Part shown: positions 44,880-56,820 of the stretch, piece by piece
Position numbering within the stretch: position 1 is the first letter of the stretch
Layout of the letters: each line of letters starts with the position of its first letter
Origin: Strigops habroptila
Taxonomy: Eukaryota > Chordata > Aves > Psittaciformes > Psittacidae
Direction: 5' to 3'
Length of the DNA: 64,000 nt
NCBI RefSeq assembly: GCF_004027225.2
Contig: NC_044297.2
Coordinates: 4,732,047 to 4,796,046 of the forward strand
Position numbers and translations under genes: made by a program
Notes under the pieces: generated by a model
Told to the model about the DNA's origin: nothing
Databases searched by the model: none
The model's input: only the letters and a program-made list of their open reading frames with translations

Positions 44880-47800
44880 GTAACCACAAGCCAGAACTGC
44901 GGCACTAGTGCTGGAGGTGAAGGGGTTGATGGTTACTTGGAGCATTTCTAACCCTTCTCTTGCTTCGCGGCTGGGAGTTTGATTTCACTTCTTCTCTTCT
45001 CTCTGAGCGGTTTTTCCTTCTCTCCCATCAGTTGGTTCTAAAGTTTGATGTTTAGATGGAACAGGCTGGGGAGAAGGGAGATGTTTCTTCTAATCCTGGC
45101 CCCTAAGGCTTGCTTTGGCAGAGGAGGGATGGCGCAGATGCTCAGTGCCACTTTGCAAAGGTGCTGTGAGCAAGGTAAAGGTCTTCTCCCCTTGCTCACA
45201 AGATGAAATGAAAAAGACACATTGCAAACAAGTCCAGGCAATGCATAGGCTGTAATATTGTTAAAATCAGCTTGATTCAGAGCAGAAAGCTGCAGCACAT
45301 GCCAGCAGCACCGGGTAAACGTTACCAGCTACACTTCAGGAGCAGTTTAAGTTCTTCTCTCTGAAGAACTGCTCTTTCAGAGGAAAGGCTTCAGTGCAGC
45401 AGATGTTTCCCATTGGCAGAAGGGGCAAATCAGTTATGTCCCTGGTTAAGGAACTTTCTTGCTGTCATTGCTTGGGATTTGCAGCCCTCAGCTTACCAGC
45501 AACATTCTTTAGGCTGGTTTATCACAGCAATCACAGGAGTTTTCAGGTTGACTCCAGGGCGCTCAGAACCAGGGGATGTTTCTCTCTGCACTGACCCTTC
45601 CCCGGGCTGAGTTCAGTTTCCTCAGACACACAAATAAATCTGCTTTCTTTAAATTAATCTTTGTTGTTTAATTTCAACAGATGTTGGGGGCGGGGGGGGT
45701 GGTTAAAAGAAATCTGAAGACCAAGATAGTTTAAAAAATGGTAGAGAAAGATTCTAGTTTAGCTCTTTGGGAGAGTAATAGAACTCTTCGGCATCTCTGT
45801 AATCGACTCACAAAGATGACATTGCAGTGCTTTCAAATCGTACTGAATAGGGGCTGAAAAGAATTGCTTTAGGGCTCCTACTTGCCGGTTTCATCTGTAT
45901 TGAGCAACCTACAGTGATGGAATTTCCTTGCTTGGAAGCTAGAGAGCAGCTAGAAAACATCAAATGAAGTATCAGCTCGACCTACTGTAATAGCAAAGCA
46001 CCTATGGAGAAACCGCATCTTCAGCGTAGGGTGCTGGGTGCTGCAGGAATGAATTTCATGTCACCTCAGTTCTAAGTGCAGGGTGATATGGGAAAGCACC
46101 CCCGAAAATGGGTTGTGAATATGGAGTGTAATACCTCAGTCCGGGTGGTGATCAGGCTCACGGTAACTCCAAGGTCTCCTCTCCAGCCGAACCCAGTGAT
46201 GCTGGGGCAGGAGCGCAGATATGAGGTCTGTAGAGAAGCCTTCACGAAAGCTTTAGCAGCTTGGACAAGCCACCAAGACTGAAGAGAGTCTTGATGATGT
46301 AGTAGAGGACAATGCCTTGGTCTGCAGTAGGGGGATTTAACAGGGAAGTCTTGTGTTGTGCTCAAAGTCCTTTTGCAAGACCCCAAAATGCACACCTAGT
46401 AACGTGCTCAATAGCTTGCCTCCCAAGTTCGCTGTCTTTACCTTGCTGTACCACTAACACCCCTTCTGTTTCTTGCTGTTATGTGTATTTTAACCTTTTA
46501 TTCTTTTTCCTCCTAAACTGTTCCATAACGCTCTTGGTGCTGTTGAAAACCATAGTGATGTCCTTTCTCCCAACTCCAGAGGATGCAATGATTGAGCAGA
46601 TCAAGCAAGCAGTAGGTTTGCAAAGCACTTTGTGTGAAATGCACTGTGTGTATGTGTGCAGGTACACATCTGCTATGAATGTCTGCAAATATACACACTG
46701 AGAAGTCGTCCTTCTCCTAATCTATAGTAAAGCTGATGGAAGTTTGCTATTTCCAGGGATATTCCATAGAAGAACAAGATGCTGTTCTGAAGTCAACTGG
46801 CCTGTGTCTGCACTACTGATGGGTTAGGCTGTACTAAGGCAGCATTCCACACGAGGGGAGTGGACGTTATCTAGTATTTGCTGATGCTCTTGGGTCATGC
46901 ATATCCGTGTTCTGGCTCTGTGAGTGTCAGCTGTGGATTTTAATGTGGTCCCTTTGTGGAGGGTCCTTATCCATGAATTACTTGTGAATGTTTCACAAGA
47001 AGAGAAGTGGAATCACAGCTCCAGTTGCCACTGCTGGTTTTAGTAAGTACAAACAGATTCCTCGGTCATCATAATAGCATCTACTAGCTGCAAATTAAAG
47101 GATTTATACTGCTGGGTTCAAAACAAATCCCTTTGACTTGTTGTGGAAGTATATTTGGGAATAAGTTCTGTTTCCTATTAGGAGTACAGCTCCAGGTCTG
47201 TGGAACAGCCAGCTCATGCTGGCCAGGAGCCTGAGACTTGTCACGATTCACATCTCTATGTCATGGTCCTCTGACACCAGGCAAAGGGAAGAGATAAGGA
47301 AAATGAAGAGCTTTCCAAAATGAAGCATATTTGAATTGCAACTGTGACATGGAGAGAAGATGCTGCATGTGTCCCTCTGATCCCCAGGCAAGCTTTTCTT
47401 TTTGCCTTTTAAGAGCAATGAATGCATCCAGGGGCTAAATCTGAAAGCAAATGTGAATTGCTTCACTTGAAGAAATAGATGTGTGAGAAGAGGCCTGGAT
47501 TTGGAAGCTGTAAAAAGTGTTCAGCTGAGCACGGACCTGGGTGTTTTGCCCTGCAGAAATCACTGTGTCCTTTGGAGAGCAGCACACTACTAAACACTTG
47601 GATCTCATAGATGTTATCAGTGTTGAGGGGGCTTTGGTTGGGCAGCTGCCACAAACACCGATTCTTCTGTTGTTAAACTTGTAGCTGTCTTTAAAAGAAA
47701 ACACAAGCCGAGTGCCTTTTTCTTTCCTAACTGATGTGTTTGTACATCAGAGCTTCTCTTCTCTAGCTTCAGTAGCAAGTGATAGCAAGCAGCATCCATC

Positions 47801-50194
47801 CCTGGGCTATAGACACGTGTGTTTGCTGTCTGTTCAAAGTGCTGTCTGTTGTAGTTCATCCTCATCACTTGGCAAACACTGCAAACTGTTTTCTCTTCCA
47901 GGTAGTACATACTCCAATGAGTTTTGGGAGCAAATAAAAGGGGGTGTCTATGTAGGTATGTTTGAATGTGAAAGAATGGCCAGAAAGTTCTTTAGTAGTT
48001 ATTAAATGATGTTTCTCTCTTGAGTGAGAACTTGTGGCTAGTAAAGTCACGGCAGGTCTATAGCTTTGGCTTGTGTAAGCTTTCCTTCTGTGAGAAGGCA
48101 CAGTGGAACTTTGGTCTCTCTTTCCCTGCAGCATCCCAACAGGCTAGAAGCAGCAAATTGCATTTGGAAAGCTTCCCTGATGCTTCCCAACAGTTGAATT
48201 TGGTACTGGTTGCCCTTGGCCAGTTTGCAGTAATGTGGAATTTGCTTTCAGCTCCATGGTAGCAGGTTTTAGTTCCTGAGCAGTAGCAGCTCCCTGAAGT
48301 GACTGTGGGGTTTGGGTTTGATGGGGTACCTGGTGTTCTCCAGAGCTCCTTATCCACTGGGGTAAATACTGGTCTGACATTATTCCTCTACCTAATGGGT
48401 CTCTGCTGTAGATTTTGGGTTTATTGCCATTGCTTGGTGTATCTGGGCCTGCCAGTGACATGTATGGCTCAGTCTTTGAAGAGGAGAATGTGAACAAGAG
48501 GGGACTTGCACCAGGGTTATCGTCAGTGGGGATTTAAGCTACAACAGCATCAGCTCTGGTGTCTGTGCAGGGGAGCTGAGCCTCTTGGAACAGTGGAGAA
48601 TATACCCGAGCTCTCACCCAAGTGAGTGGTAGCATTTCTATTCACCGTAATAGCTCTGGAGAGGGGCCAGTGTGAATTGCCCTTGCATTGGCTGGACAGC
48701 TGCTTCCACAGCAGTGGGGAATCCTGCTCCTGTCCCACGGCTGTGCCCAAGGAATGCTCTTTGAGCAATGGGGCATGGAGCTGGAAATGCTAGGAGGAGG
48801 ATCCCGGTGGGACAGTTTCAAGTGGCTGGATATGAACTGCTTGGTGCTCCTGGCTGAGAAGCAGGCATGCCAGCACGGTCCGAGTGCCAATTGCCTCTTC
48901 CTCCAGATGGATGCCAAGCCACACGGAGCATTGCTGGCTCTCTAGGCACAAAGGACTCAAATCAACCCCTCCAGACTTCTCTTGCTTGTCTGGATAAGGA
49001 TGGGAGCAAGAAAGCTGGTTCCTGCGTTGGTCTGAGCTCATCTCTTGGTTGGATCATTTAGTGAAGTTCAAAAAGGAATTCTTGTTGGTAGGAGCAAGTT
49101 TTGCTTTGGGGAGATCAGAAGCCCATTGGTTGCACCAGTGAAGCCTCTGAAGAAGTAAAAGGTCAATATTGACTTGAAATGAAACTGTTGTTTCCTTATA
49201 AGCCTGTGTCTGTCCCCTTCCAGACTGAGCCCTGAAAAGGGCTGAGTCAGCAGCCGTCAGGAGCGTGACTTAAAGCCTTAAATTACACAGTAACGCAGTG
49301 ATGGAGAATCATCTTATGGCCTGAAGTAGAGGATGGGGAGCCAGGAGACCTGGAGTATTTTCCTGGCTTTTCCACTGACTTTATTCAATGGTTTTTTTCA
49401 TGTTCTCTCTTGGAGGCTTTTGAATGGGGAGACCAAAATATATACTTTTAGGATGACATCATTATTAAATCTGGAGGCCATTAAACAAACGGTGTGAGGG
49501 GAGGAACGAGCCCTACGATAAAGGGAATAGTCAGCCCAAACCAAAAGTCCTGCAAATCTAAGCCTTGATTTATTCTTGGGGAGCTCAGCATGTGCTTTCT
49601 GTGGGACTTGGGGGACAGATGTGTCCAAACCACGGTCACAACAGCAGGACTGGCTTTACCTAAATATTTTCCTTATTCAATGTTGTTATCGTGGCTTATA
49701 ATGATGCCACCATAAGTGTGTGAGTGTGTGGACTTGGCTCCTATCTAATACTGTCCGTGTTTGCCGCTTCAAGTGCTCTTAAGTCAGCCCGTTGTTGAAT
49801 TGTCTGTTCTAGCTGAAGAGCAGGGAGTTTTCCTTGCTGGTGGTGCAGTAAAACATCTTGGAGCTGAGGAGAGAGGTTTCAGGAGGAGCCAGGGAAGAAT
49901 AAATCCAGGACCTTTGTGCTGTGGAGTGACAGAAGTGGTGTGAAACTTCCTGTGGTGCTTTATCAGTCCTCCAGACAGGTTTCGTATGTTGGATGCGGTT
50001 GTAATGGGTCCTAAGAGCTAGAGGTGGAAGAAGCTGTTTCACAGCCCATATATCTCATCCCAGGCAACGGTGGAGGATTTGGTCTGTTGAGACTTCCCAG
50101 TGTTTTCCCTGTTGTTCTTTGGGGCTTGTTGTTCTGACATTATTCTGCTGCTGCTTGGCTTGCCTCCCGGTGGGAAGTGGCCTGGATGGGATAA

Positions 50195-50217
50195 ATGAAT
50201 GGATGGATGGGTGGATG
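50195..50217. repeat. Short (GGAT)n-type simple repeat
   Basis: Reads ATGAATGGATGGATGGGTGG, about five imperfect tetranucleotide units. Confidence 0.7.
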
Positions 50218-52714
50218 CTACTGCCTCTCCAGTGTCACATCTCCCTGGTGTCCCTCCTGCCCAGACTTGACAGGAGGCAGAAAGCCAAGAGCCCTTTTCA
50301 GTACCATGGTGTTAGGTGGCTTCTCTGGTCACATTGGGCTCCTGAAGCTTCCCCGTTATACCTGGGCTGCTGTTCCTTGTGCAAATAATATGCCTGCGTT
50401 CCAGTTCCACCGGATTCTGCTTTTCCTGACATCATGACTTAGTCTGAATAGTTTCCCTTGAACACCTCAATAAACAAGGCCTCTGGGTATGGGAGGTTCT
50501 CTTTCAGGGGCGATGCAAGCACTGGGAAAGCTTTGTCTCCTCCTGTTTGAATGTGTGGCTGTTCTGAAGCGGATGGTAACACAACCTGGAGCAGAAGTGG
50601 GCTCTGGTTGCTAATACACACTGCACTGCTGTCTCCTGGAGCGCTGTTCAAACCCTGCAGAGAATTCCTTTGGGATTTGCTTCCACAGGTAGAATAGGAC
50701 TAGAAGGGAGATTCCTGAATGCTTTTCCAGTCCCTTCCCCTTGCAGGATCCTGACAAAGATGAGCTACGATGCTGTATGACCTGAGCACACAATGTGTGC
50801 CGTTGAGTCTTTTTCCTTAGCAAAGGTTTGGGATTGTGTTCAGGAAGGCTTATTCAAATCCCTTTTTTGGGGGAAGTCACACTTGTCTCCTGGAGCAGGG
50901 AGCTCTCGGGCAACCTTATCCTCTGGGCCAGGTTTTCTGCTCTAAGTTTTTGGGGAACAGAAGCAAATGTGCTGCAGTTTGGGGGGTGTCTGACCCCTTT
51001 GACTTTGCCAAGAGTGACAATTACACCTCCTGTGTTGACTAGAATCCAAATGAGCATCTCCCAGACTGAGCTTGGTATCAGTTAAAATAACCTGGAAGTC
51101 TGTTGCAACCTTCCCCTCCCTTCCTCATGGACCATGAGGTGTTCCAGTGCTGTGACTGTCTGAAGGCCTCTGGCACCCTGCAGGGGTCTGTCTGCTTTGT
51201 GCAGACAGAGAAGGTCCTCCCTTCAGGGAGCACCGCTCTATAGCTGTTCCCTCCTGCCTCAGAATGGCTTTCCCAAATCCTTGTGTCTTTTGGCTGCAGT
51301 CCTTCAGTAAAGTGACTTGAGAGCTTTGGTTTGTATAGGAAGCAGTCCTGGAAGCTGGAGTTGAGCAGCTTTTAGCTATTCCTTGGCCTCTGATCACCAA
51401 AGACCCCTATTAACCTGAGCGCAGAGCTGACCGCTGGCTGTTGTTTGCCTTGGCACAAGTGGAACATGCTGCCCTGCTGCTTACACACTGTTGGTCCAAC
51501 CTTTTCTCCTGTAAAATATTCTTACTTAGTTTATTCTTGAGGTTTCTGGAGTATCCTAAACCAAAGCTGTAACCTAGGGGGGAATTTGGCATATTCTGTG
51601 ATTATATCGACATGCCTTTTATCTCTTGAGGTCCTTCAGGACTTGACTGTAAGGCCGCTCACCACACATTATCTGCCTTCTCCTTCTCAGATATCCCTTC
51701 TGTGGCTGGCTGCTACATAACAGGACCATCCAGATGCTCCAAAAGGTCCCAGCAATATATAAACAGAGCACTGTTCTTGGGATGGGGGGACAGCCATGGG
51801 AAAGCTGTAATGACTTCTTCCCAAACCCATCTCCAGCTTGCAGCTAAGCCAGGGCCCTGCTGCTCCTCATCTGAGGTTTTTGGAGAGAGATTGGTTCAGT
51901 CCAACTTAGGTTTTGATGAGTATTTGCTGAGGCTTTTGAACTCCAGTTTATGCAGCAGCAAGAAACAGCCACATGAAATGAAGTGGGTCAGAACGGATGT
52001 TTAAAGAGATTAAAACTGAAAACCAGATGTTTCTGAGGACCGCTGGGCTTGGAGTTAGACTCACTTCTAACTAATATGTTATTCTTCTGTCATGATCTAA
52101 GGGGGTTACTTCAAGTATTTTATGCTGCCCATGGCAATTGCTCTGCCCATGGGTTAAAACCCATCCTGTATCCAGGGAAAACACTGTAAGAGGTTACCTT
52201 TGAGCCCAGCTATGGACGTCAGGCGTGTCTGACTGCTACTGATGGCCCTGACTCAGGAGCCTTTTGCAGTACACACGTATCCTGCCCTGTGACTGCATTT
52301 ACTTTGGGAAATCCCTTCTGTTTGCTGCTGGAGGGAGCAGCCTTGGGAACCAGTTGTGTTTCCTTCCTCTCTTCCCCTCCAACTCGCTGTGACGTGGGGC
52401 AGGGCTTTGATTCCTCTCTCTCAGCCTCACCTCCTGACCTGCAAAACCCCCTCGTTTCATAGCAGTGTTTCTCTAAATGCCTCATGCAGATGTACAAACT
52501 TCAGCCCTGTGGAACCAGTGCGGAAGAACGTGGCTCCTTGAAACCAAACGTGCATTTCCCAAGGATTTTTTGCTGCATTTCCCCCCTCTTTGCCTTGATT
52601 TAGACAGACCTGTTGCAAAGTCTCCCTTTGCTTTCCCTGTTTCTTTCCCTGCCATCCAATGTTAGACTTAAAACCCACATGCTTCTCTTTTGTCTGTTCC
52701 TTAGGCCTTTGCTC

Positions 52715-52870
52715 CCCGGGTCTCAAAGCACTTCAGTAGGAAGCTCCTGATCACCAGCCCTGTTTAACACAAGGGGAAACCGAGGCACAACCTGGTCAGG
52801 CAGCAGGTCAGTGTCAGAGCTGGGGTTTGAAATGATGGCTTTGGGATTTCTGCTCCATCTCCTCACTGAG
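52715..52870 (+). repeat. Probable ancient MIR-type SINE
   Basis: Recognised by GGGGAAACCGAGGCACAACC, then GTCAGTGTCAGAGCTGGGGT TTGAAATGATGGC, preceded by TCTCAAAGCACTTCAG and CCCTGTTT. This order matches the MIR core region (GAAACTGAGGCAC...AGAGCTGGGATTTGAACCC). It is plus-oriented and diverged, as expected for an element predating the bird-mammal split. Confidence 0.6.
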
Positions 52871-53916
52871 CAGTGTGTAAGGCTGGTTAATGGGTTTTCG
52901 TTGTGTCTTCGTAGGAGTATGTGATGATCTGGCCATGTTTTAGGGATAGCTGAGACCAGAAATACTGGAGGGTTTTAGTTTCTAGACATCTGGTTTTGGA
53001 GCCAAGTCTTTCCCCTTCTCTCTCCCCTCTGGTGGTTGCCAGGAAATAACAGAACTTTAAAGGGCTGGGAGCTGTTTCCCATTGCACTCTGGCATTGCTG
53101 CATTTGGAAACTATGGAATCCTCAACCCCCCGTGTGCTGCTTGTCCACTCCATGTGCTGAATGAGGTTGGGGAGTACGTGAGCAGGCAGAAAGGGACCAG
53201 GATCTAAACTCTGCACAATATCTGCATGGAATCCCTCTAATGAGTCAGAAAGTTGCTGGTTCCTACCTCCGATGCCAAGCTTATTTAAGGATGGAGCACT
53301 TGTATGACAAGTAAGGCCCTATCCAGACTCAGCATCCAAAAATTGGAGACCATTAGTCACTACTTCATTGACAGACAAGGTTAGCAAAGAGTCTGTGTAC
53401 AGTAGCATGTTGATTCTCTACAGATGGAACCAGAAATACATCTTCTATTGTCGGATTGGGAAAACAGACTTCAATAGAAATAGTAGAAAGATTGTTACAC
53501 ATTTCATTACCTTCTGCTTTTTCACTGTTTAAGTGATAGTTTTGGCTTCTTTCTTGAAGGAGTTATGGGAGAAAAATGGTTCAGTTGTGTCCTGGTAGCG
53601 TTTGACTGTTGGTTTGCTGGAGCTACTGAACTACTGGGTTTGCAGAGAAATAGGAAAATCCATTGCACTTGCAACCTGTTTCTATAGGAAAAAAGGACTT
53701 TCCAGCTGAAATGATTTGGCAAGTTGATGTAAACTTAGACTGTTTTAATTGGAGGGTTTTTTCAGTTTCTCCACTCCGTAAGAAATACCGTACTTGACTT
53801 TGGTTGTCACAGGTATCACTGGACATAACCTATTCCTTAGCTCTATTCCGTGCTGAAGCAAGAGCTATAAAGTCCATGTCATTACCAAGCCTTACTAAGC
53901 TTTCCTTCCCTTTCAG

Positions 53917-53986
53917 GCCAGGCACACAGTACCTCCCTGCTCTGACTGGCAGCTGCTAGCCGAGGATTTGGCTCTGAGCACTGAAG
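53917..53986 (+). other. LOXL2 5' UTR part of exon 2
   Basis: Starts after acceptor TTCCTTCCCTTTCAG and runs 70 nt to the ATG. It has no upstream ATG, which supports 53987 as the translation start. Confidence 0.75.
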
Positions 53987-54347
53987 ATGGGAAGATTCCT
54001 GGGTTTCATCCATAACCACTGTTTCATCGCTCTGTTCCTCACCTCCTTGAGCCCGCTGGGCCTTGCCCAGTATGAACACTGGCCCTACCTCCCCGGTTAC
54101 CCTGAACCACCCCCCCAAGTGTACCAGCCCCCCCAGAGACCAGCAAACGTCCCCAAGATCCAGCTCCGGCTCGCAGGGCAGAAGAGGAAGCACAACGAGG
54201 GCAGGGTGGAGGTGTTCTACAGCGGCGAGTGGGGCACCGTGTGCGACGATGACTTCTCCATCCACGCTGCACACGTGGTCTGCAGGGAGCTGGGCTATGT
54301 GGAGGCAGTGTCCTGGCTACCCAGCTCCAAGTACGGAAAGGGAGAAG
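53987..54347 (+). CDS. LOXL2: LOXL2 coding exon 1 (residues 1-121)
   Basis: The ATG at 53987 has a strong context (A at -3, G at +4). Residues 1-27 form a signal peptide (IALFLTSLSPLGLA) with predicted cleavage before QYEHW, the same junction as in mammalian LOXL2. Residues 33-56 are rich in P and Y (YLPGYPEPPPQVYQPPQRP). The SRCR domain starts at about 58 with IQLRLAGQKRKHNEGRVEVF, contains WGTVCDDDF (82-90) and VVCRELGY (97-104), and gives cysteines C86 and C99. Donor GAAG|GTAAGG, phase 1, as usual for SRCR exons. Confidence 0.96.
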
Positions 54348-55384
54348 GTAAGGTCACGCCAGGGAAGCAGCACTGGGCTGGATGTCTCTGCGACTCCCAG
54401 TAATTCCTGAGCTCTCTGTCTAATTTAAGATGCAGTGATGCTTCCTACAAATGGAACTGAAATGGCCTCCAGGTGATGCAGTGCCTCTTTAAATCAGGCT
54501 CCCCTTAGGTTCAACAGTTGAAATAATAGGTGTTTGCTTGTTTAGACCAAAATAAGTTGAGGAATGATGAGATAAAGAGCTGAAGGAGCAGATCGTGGTG
54601 GGGGAACTCTGGCAGGGGATACTGGGCAGCAGCCCCTGGTGGATAAGGGTAGGAGGCTCTTCAGCAGCCAGTACAGCTAGTCAAAAGGGAAGCTGCACCC
54701 ATGAGTGTAATGTATAGATGGTCCATTTCACTATTCATGCTTCTGTTGCCTTTCAGTGAGTCAAACAGGGCCTCTAAACACTCCTTTATCCTATTGTTTT
54801 TCTCCTTTGAACTGTTTAGGCTCTGAACAGACTATGTGATGCTATACAAGTACTTCTTTTACCCCATTAGCCTCTTTGAAACACATGCAGCATACTCTGC
54901 AATGCAGATGAGCCTATAAAACCCCAAAGGAGTGTGCACACTTCATGTCCTATACAGGACTATGCAATAATCCTTTTGGACACTCTCAGGCTGTTCCTGG
55001 TGGGGAAAAGCTGCTCACCCACCCCAAACTGTCCATCTTTCCTTGCTTTTTGAAATGGCACGTGATGGACATTTGGACAATTGTGGATTGGATCTTATTG
55101 CACCTCATTCCCAAAGATATGCTGAGCAATACCTTAGACATGAATGTTTGTGTGTTATAGCAATGAAACTGGTTGCTGATGTAACTGGAGTGGTTGTTCT
55201 CTGCACACCAGAATAGTGCTGGGTAAATCCCTGTGCAGGAGGATGGTGCTTTCCTCCAACCTTAGAGCCTGGCTTTGTGGGAGATCTTGCTGCTCTCCTG
55301 TTTAGGGAGCACATCTCCACACTAACCCACTGAATCTGATAGGGCTGCTGCAGCAAAGCTGGGACAACCAAGGGAAATGGAATC

Positions 55385-55580
55385 AGAATGGTTTGGGTTG
55401 AAGGGACCTTAAAGCTCCTCCAGCTCCAACCCCCTGCCACAGGCAGGGGCACCTTCCACTAGAGCAGGTTGCTCCAAGCCCCTGTGTCCAACCTGGCCTT
55501 GAACACTGCCAGGGATGGGGCAGCCACAGCTTCTCTGGGCACCCTGTGCCAGCGCCTCAGCACCCTCACAGGGAAAAGCT
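55385..55580 (-). repeat. CR1 LINE 3' fragment
   Basis: A minus-strand CR1 (AATGGTTTGGGTTGAAGGGA ... CAGCACCCTCACAGGGAAAA) that ends at a TA-rich palindrome. It is nearly identical to the copies at 19.4 and 22.4 kb. Confidence 0.93.
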
Positions 55581-55991
55581 ATATATATAGCTCTACGTAT
55601 GTATAATCTAACCAGAGATGTAGATAACATAAGGATTAAGTTACCTGACATGACTAGAACTAGTTATTACAGAAAACTATCAATAGCTACAGGGTCTCTG
55701 AAGCTCTGAGGGTCAGGCAGCCCCGTCTGTCCAAAAGACATGGTATTCTTCAGACAAGCAAAGCATTTGGTACCCCAAAACAGGGGAATTGCTTCTTGGC
55801 TTTTGCACCCCGCAATTTAGGGGGCAAAGCACAGGGGAGCAGCAGGTGCTCAGCACATTTCCATAGCGAAAACAAGCACTTTGAGAATCTCAGAGATGCT
55901 GCTGGGCCTTTTGCTCCTACAGTTTGGAGGTGACATGTATTGATTTTTGTCTGCTCATCTTAGAAGTGAGTTCTGAGGGACACGATTAAAG

Positions 55992-56057
55992 AATATATAA
56001 AACATATATATATGTATGTATGCATGTACATGTGCATGTTTGTGTGCACGCACACAT
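55992..56057. repeat. Compound TA/TG microsatellite
   Basis: Runs from ATATATAAAACATATATATA through TGTATGTATGCATGTACATG to GTGTGCACGCACACA, alternating purine-pyrimidine throughout much of its length. Confidence 0.85.
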
Positions 56058-56644
56058 TTGGCTGGAGGGAAAATGGTAATTACAGTCTGGAAACTGGATC
56101 TGGCCTTTTGCTTTCAGAGAGCACCCAAACCCCAGGAGGTTCCAGTCCATGGGACTATGTTAAAGCTTTGGTAAGAATCTGCTTTTGAGAAGTCAGGGTG
56201 TTTAATTAAAGTTTGAGCTGTTTCCTCCAAGGGCTGTGATGGGGATTTGAGACATGACGGAAAGAGAAGGGCTGATGTGGTGTGATTAGAGGGCAGGGTG
56301 TAGTCAAGCCAAGCTGAGGGCACTGATGATGCTGTGTGCTCTGAAGGGGCTGTCATCAGAGGCAGTCAGTCAGCACTGGGAGCAGCATTGCAGCAGAGCT
56401 CTGCTTCACTCTGAGCCTACTGTTCATTACCATGCAGATAAGGGAAAGGGGAAGCTGTGGGGCAGAGCTGGTTCAGGTTAGGAAGTACTTGAAGTGGATC
56501 ACTGGTGTTCCTTAGCTGGTTTGTTCAAGCTGGCTTTAGCAGTACTCTCTTCCCCTGCCACAGAGCACAGCACCTTGTTTGCTTTCAGTACAACCCAGAT
56601 TTACCCTCTTCGTGAGCCTCAGTTCTATTTTCTTTCCCCTTCAG

Positions 56645-56820
56645 GGAAGATTTGGATGGACAATGTCCACTGTAACGGGAAGGAGCCCACCCTGGCAGCA
56701 TGCACTTCAAATGGCTGGGGAGTAACTGACTGCAAACACACCGAGGACGTGGGAGTGGTCTGCAGTGAAAAGAGAATCCCTGGCTTCAAGTTTGACAACT
56801 CCTTGCTTAACCAAATAGAG
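56645..56820 (+). CDS. LOXL2: LOXL2 coding exon 2 (residues 121-179)
   Basis: Completes SRCR domain 1: WMDNVHCNGKEPTLAACTSN then GWGVTDCKHTEDVGVVC, adding C130, C140, C150 and C160, so that all six expected SRCR cysteines are present. The linker KRIPGFKFDNSLLNQIE follows and ends at donor ATAGAG|GTAAAT. Acceptor TCTTTCCCCTTCAG. 176 nt; phase 1 in, phase 0 out. Confidence 0.96.

Larger units (their letters stand above)
44880..53916 (+). other. Probable LOXL2 intron 1 or upstream flank
   Basis: No coding exon is recognised. Contents seen are a short ATGG tetranucleotide run (50195-50217), a G-rich run near 45690, and an ancient MIR-like element at 52715-52870. Confidence 0.45.
54348..56644 (+). 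other. LOXL2 intron between coding exons 1 and 2
   Basis: About 2.3 kb. It holds a minus-strand CR1 (55385-55580) and a TA/TG microsatellite (55992-56057). Confidence 0.85.

Noticed and set aside
44479-44883. 134-codon frame overlapping the candidate LOXL2 exon 1
   Set aside because: No similarity, and it would have to be cut by the donor at 44879. Better seen as non-coding GC-richer sequence.
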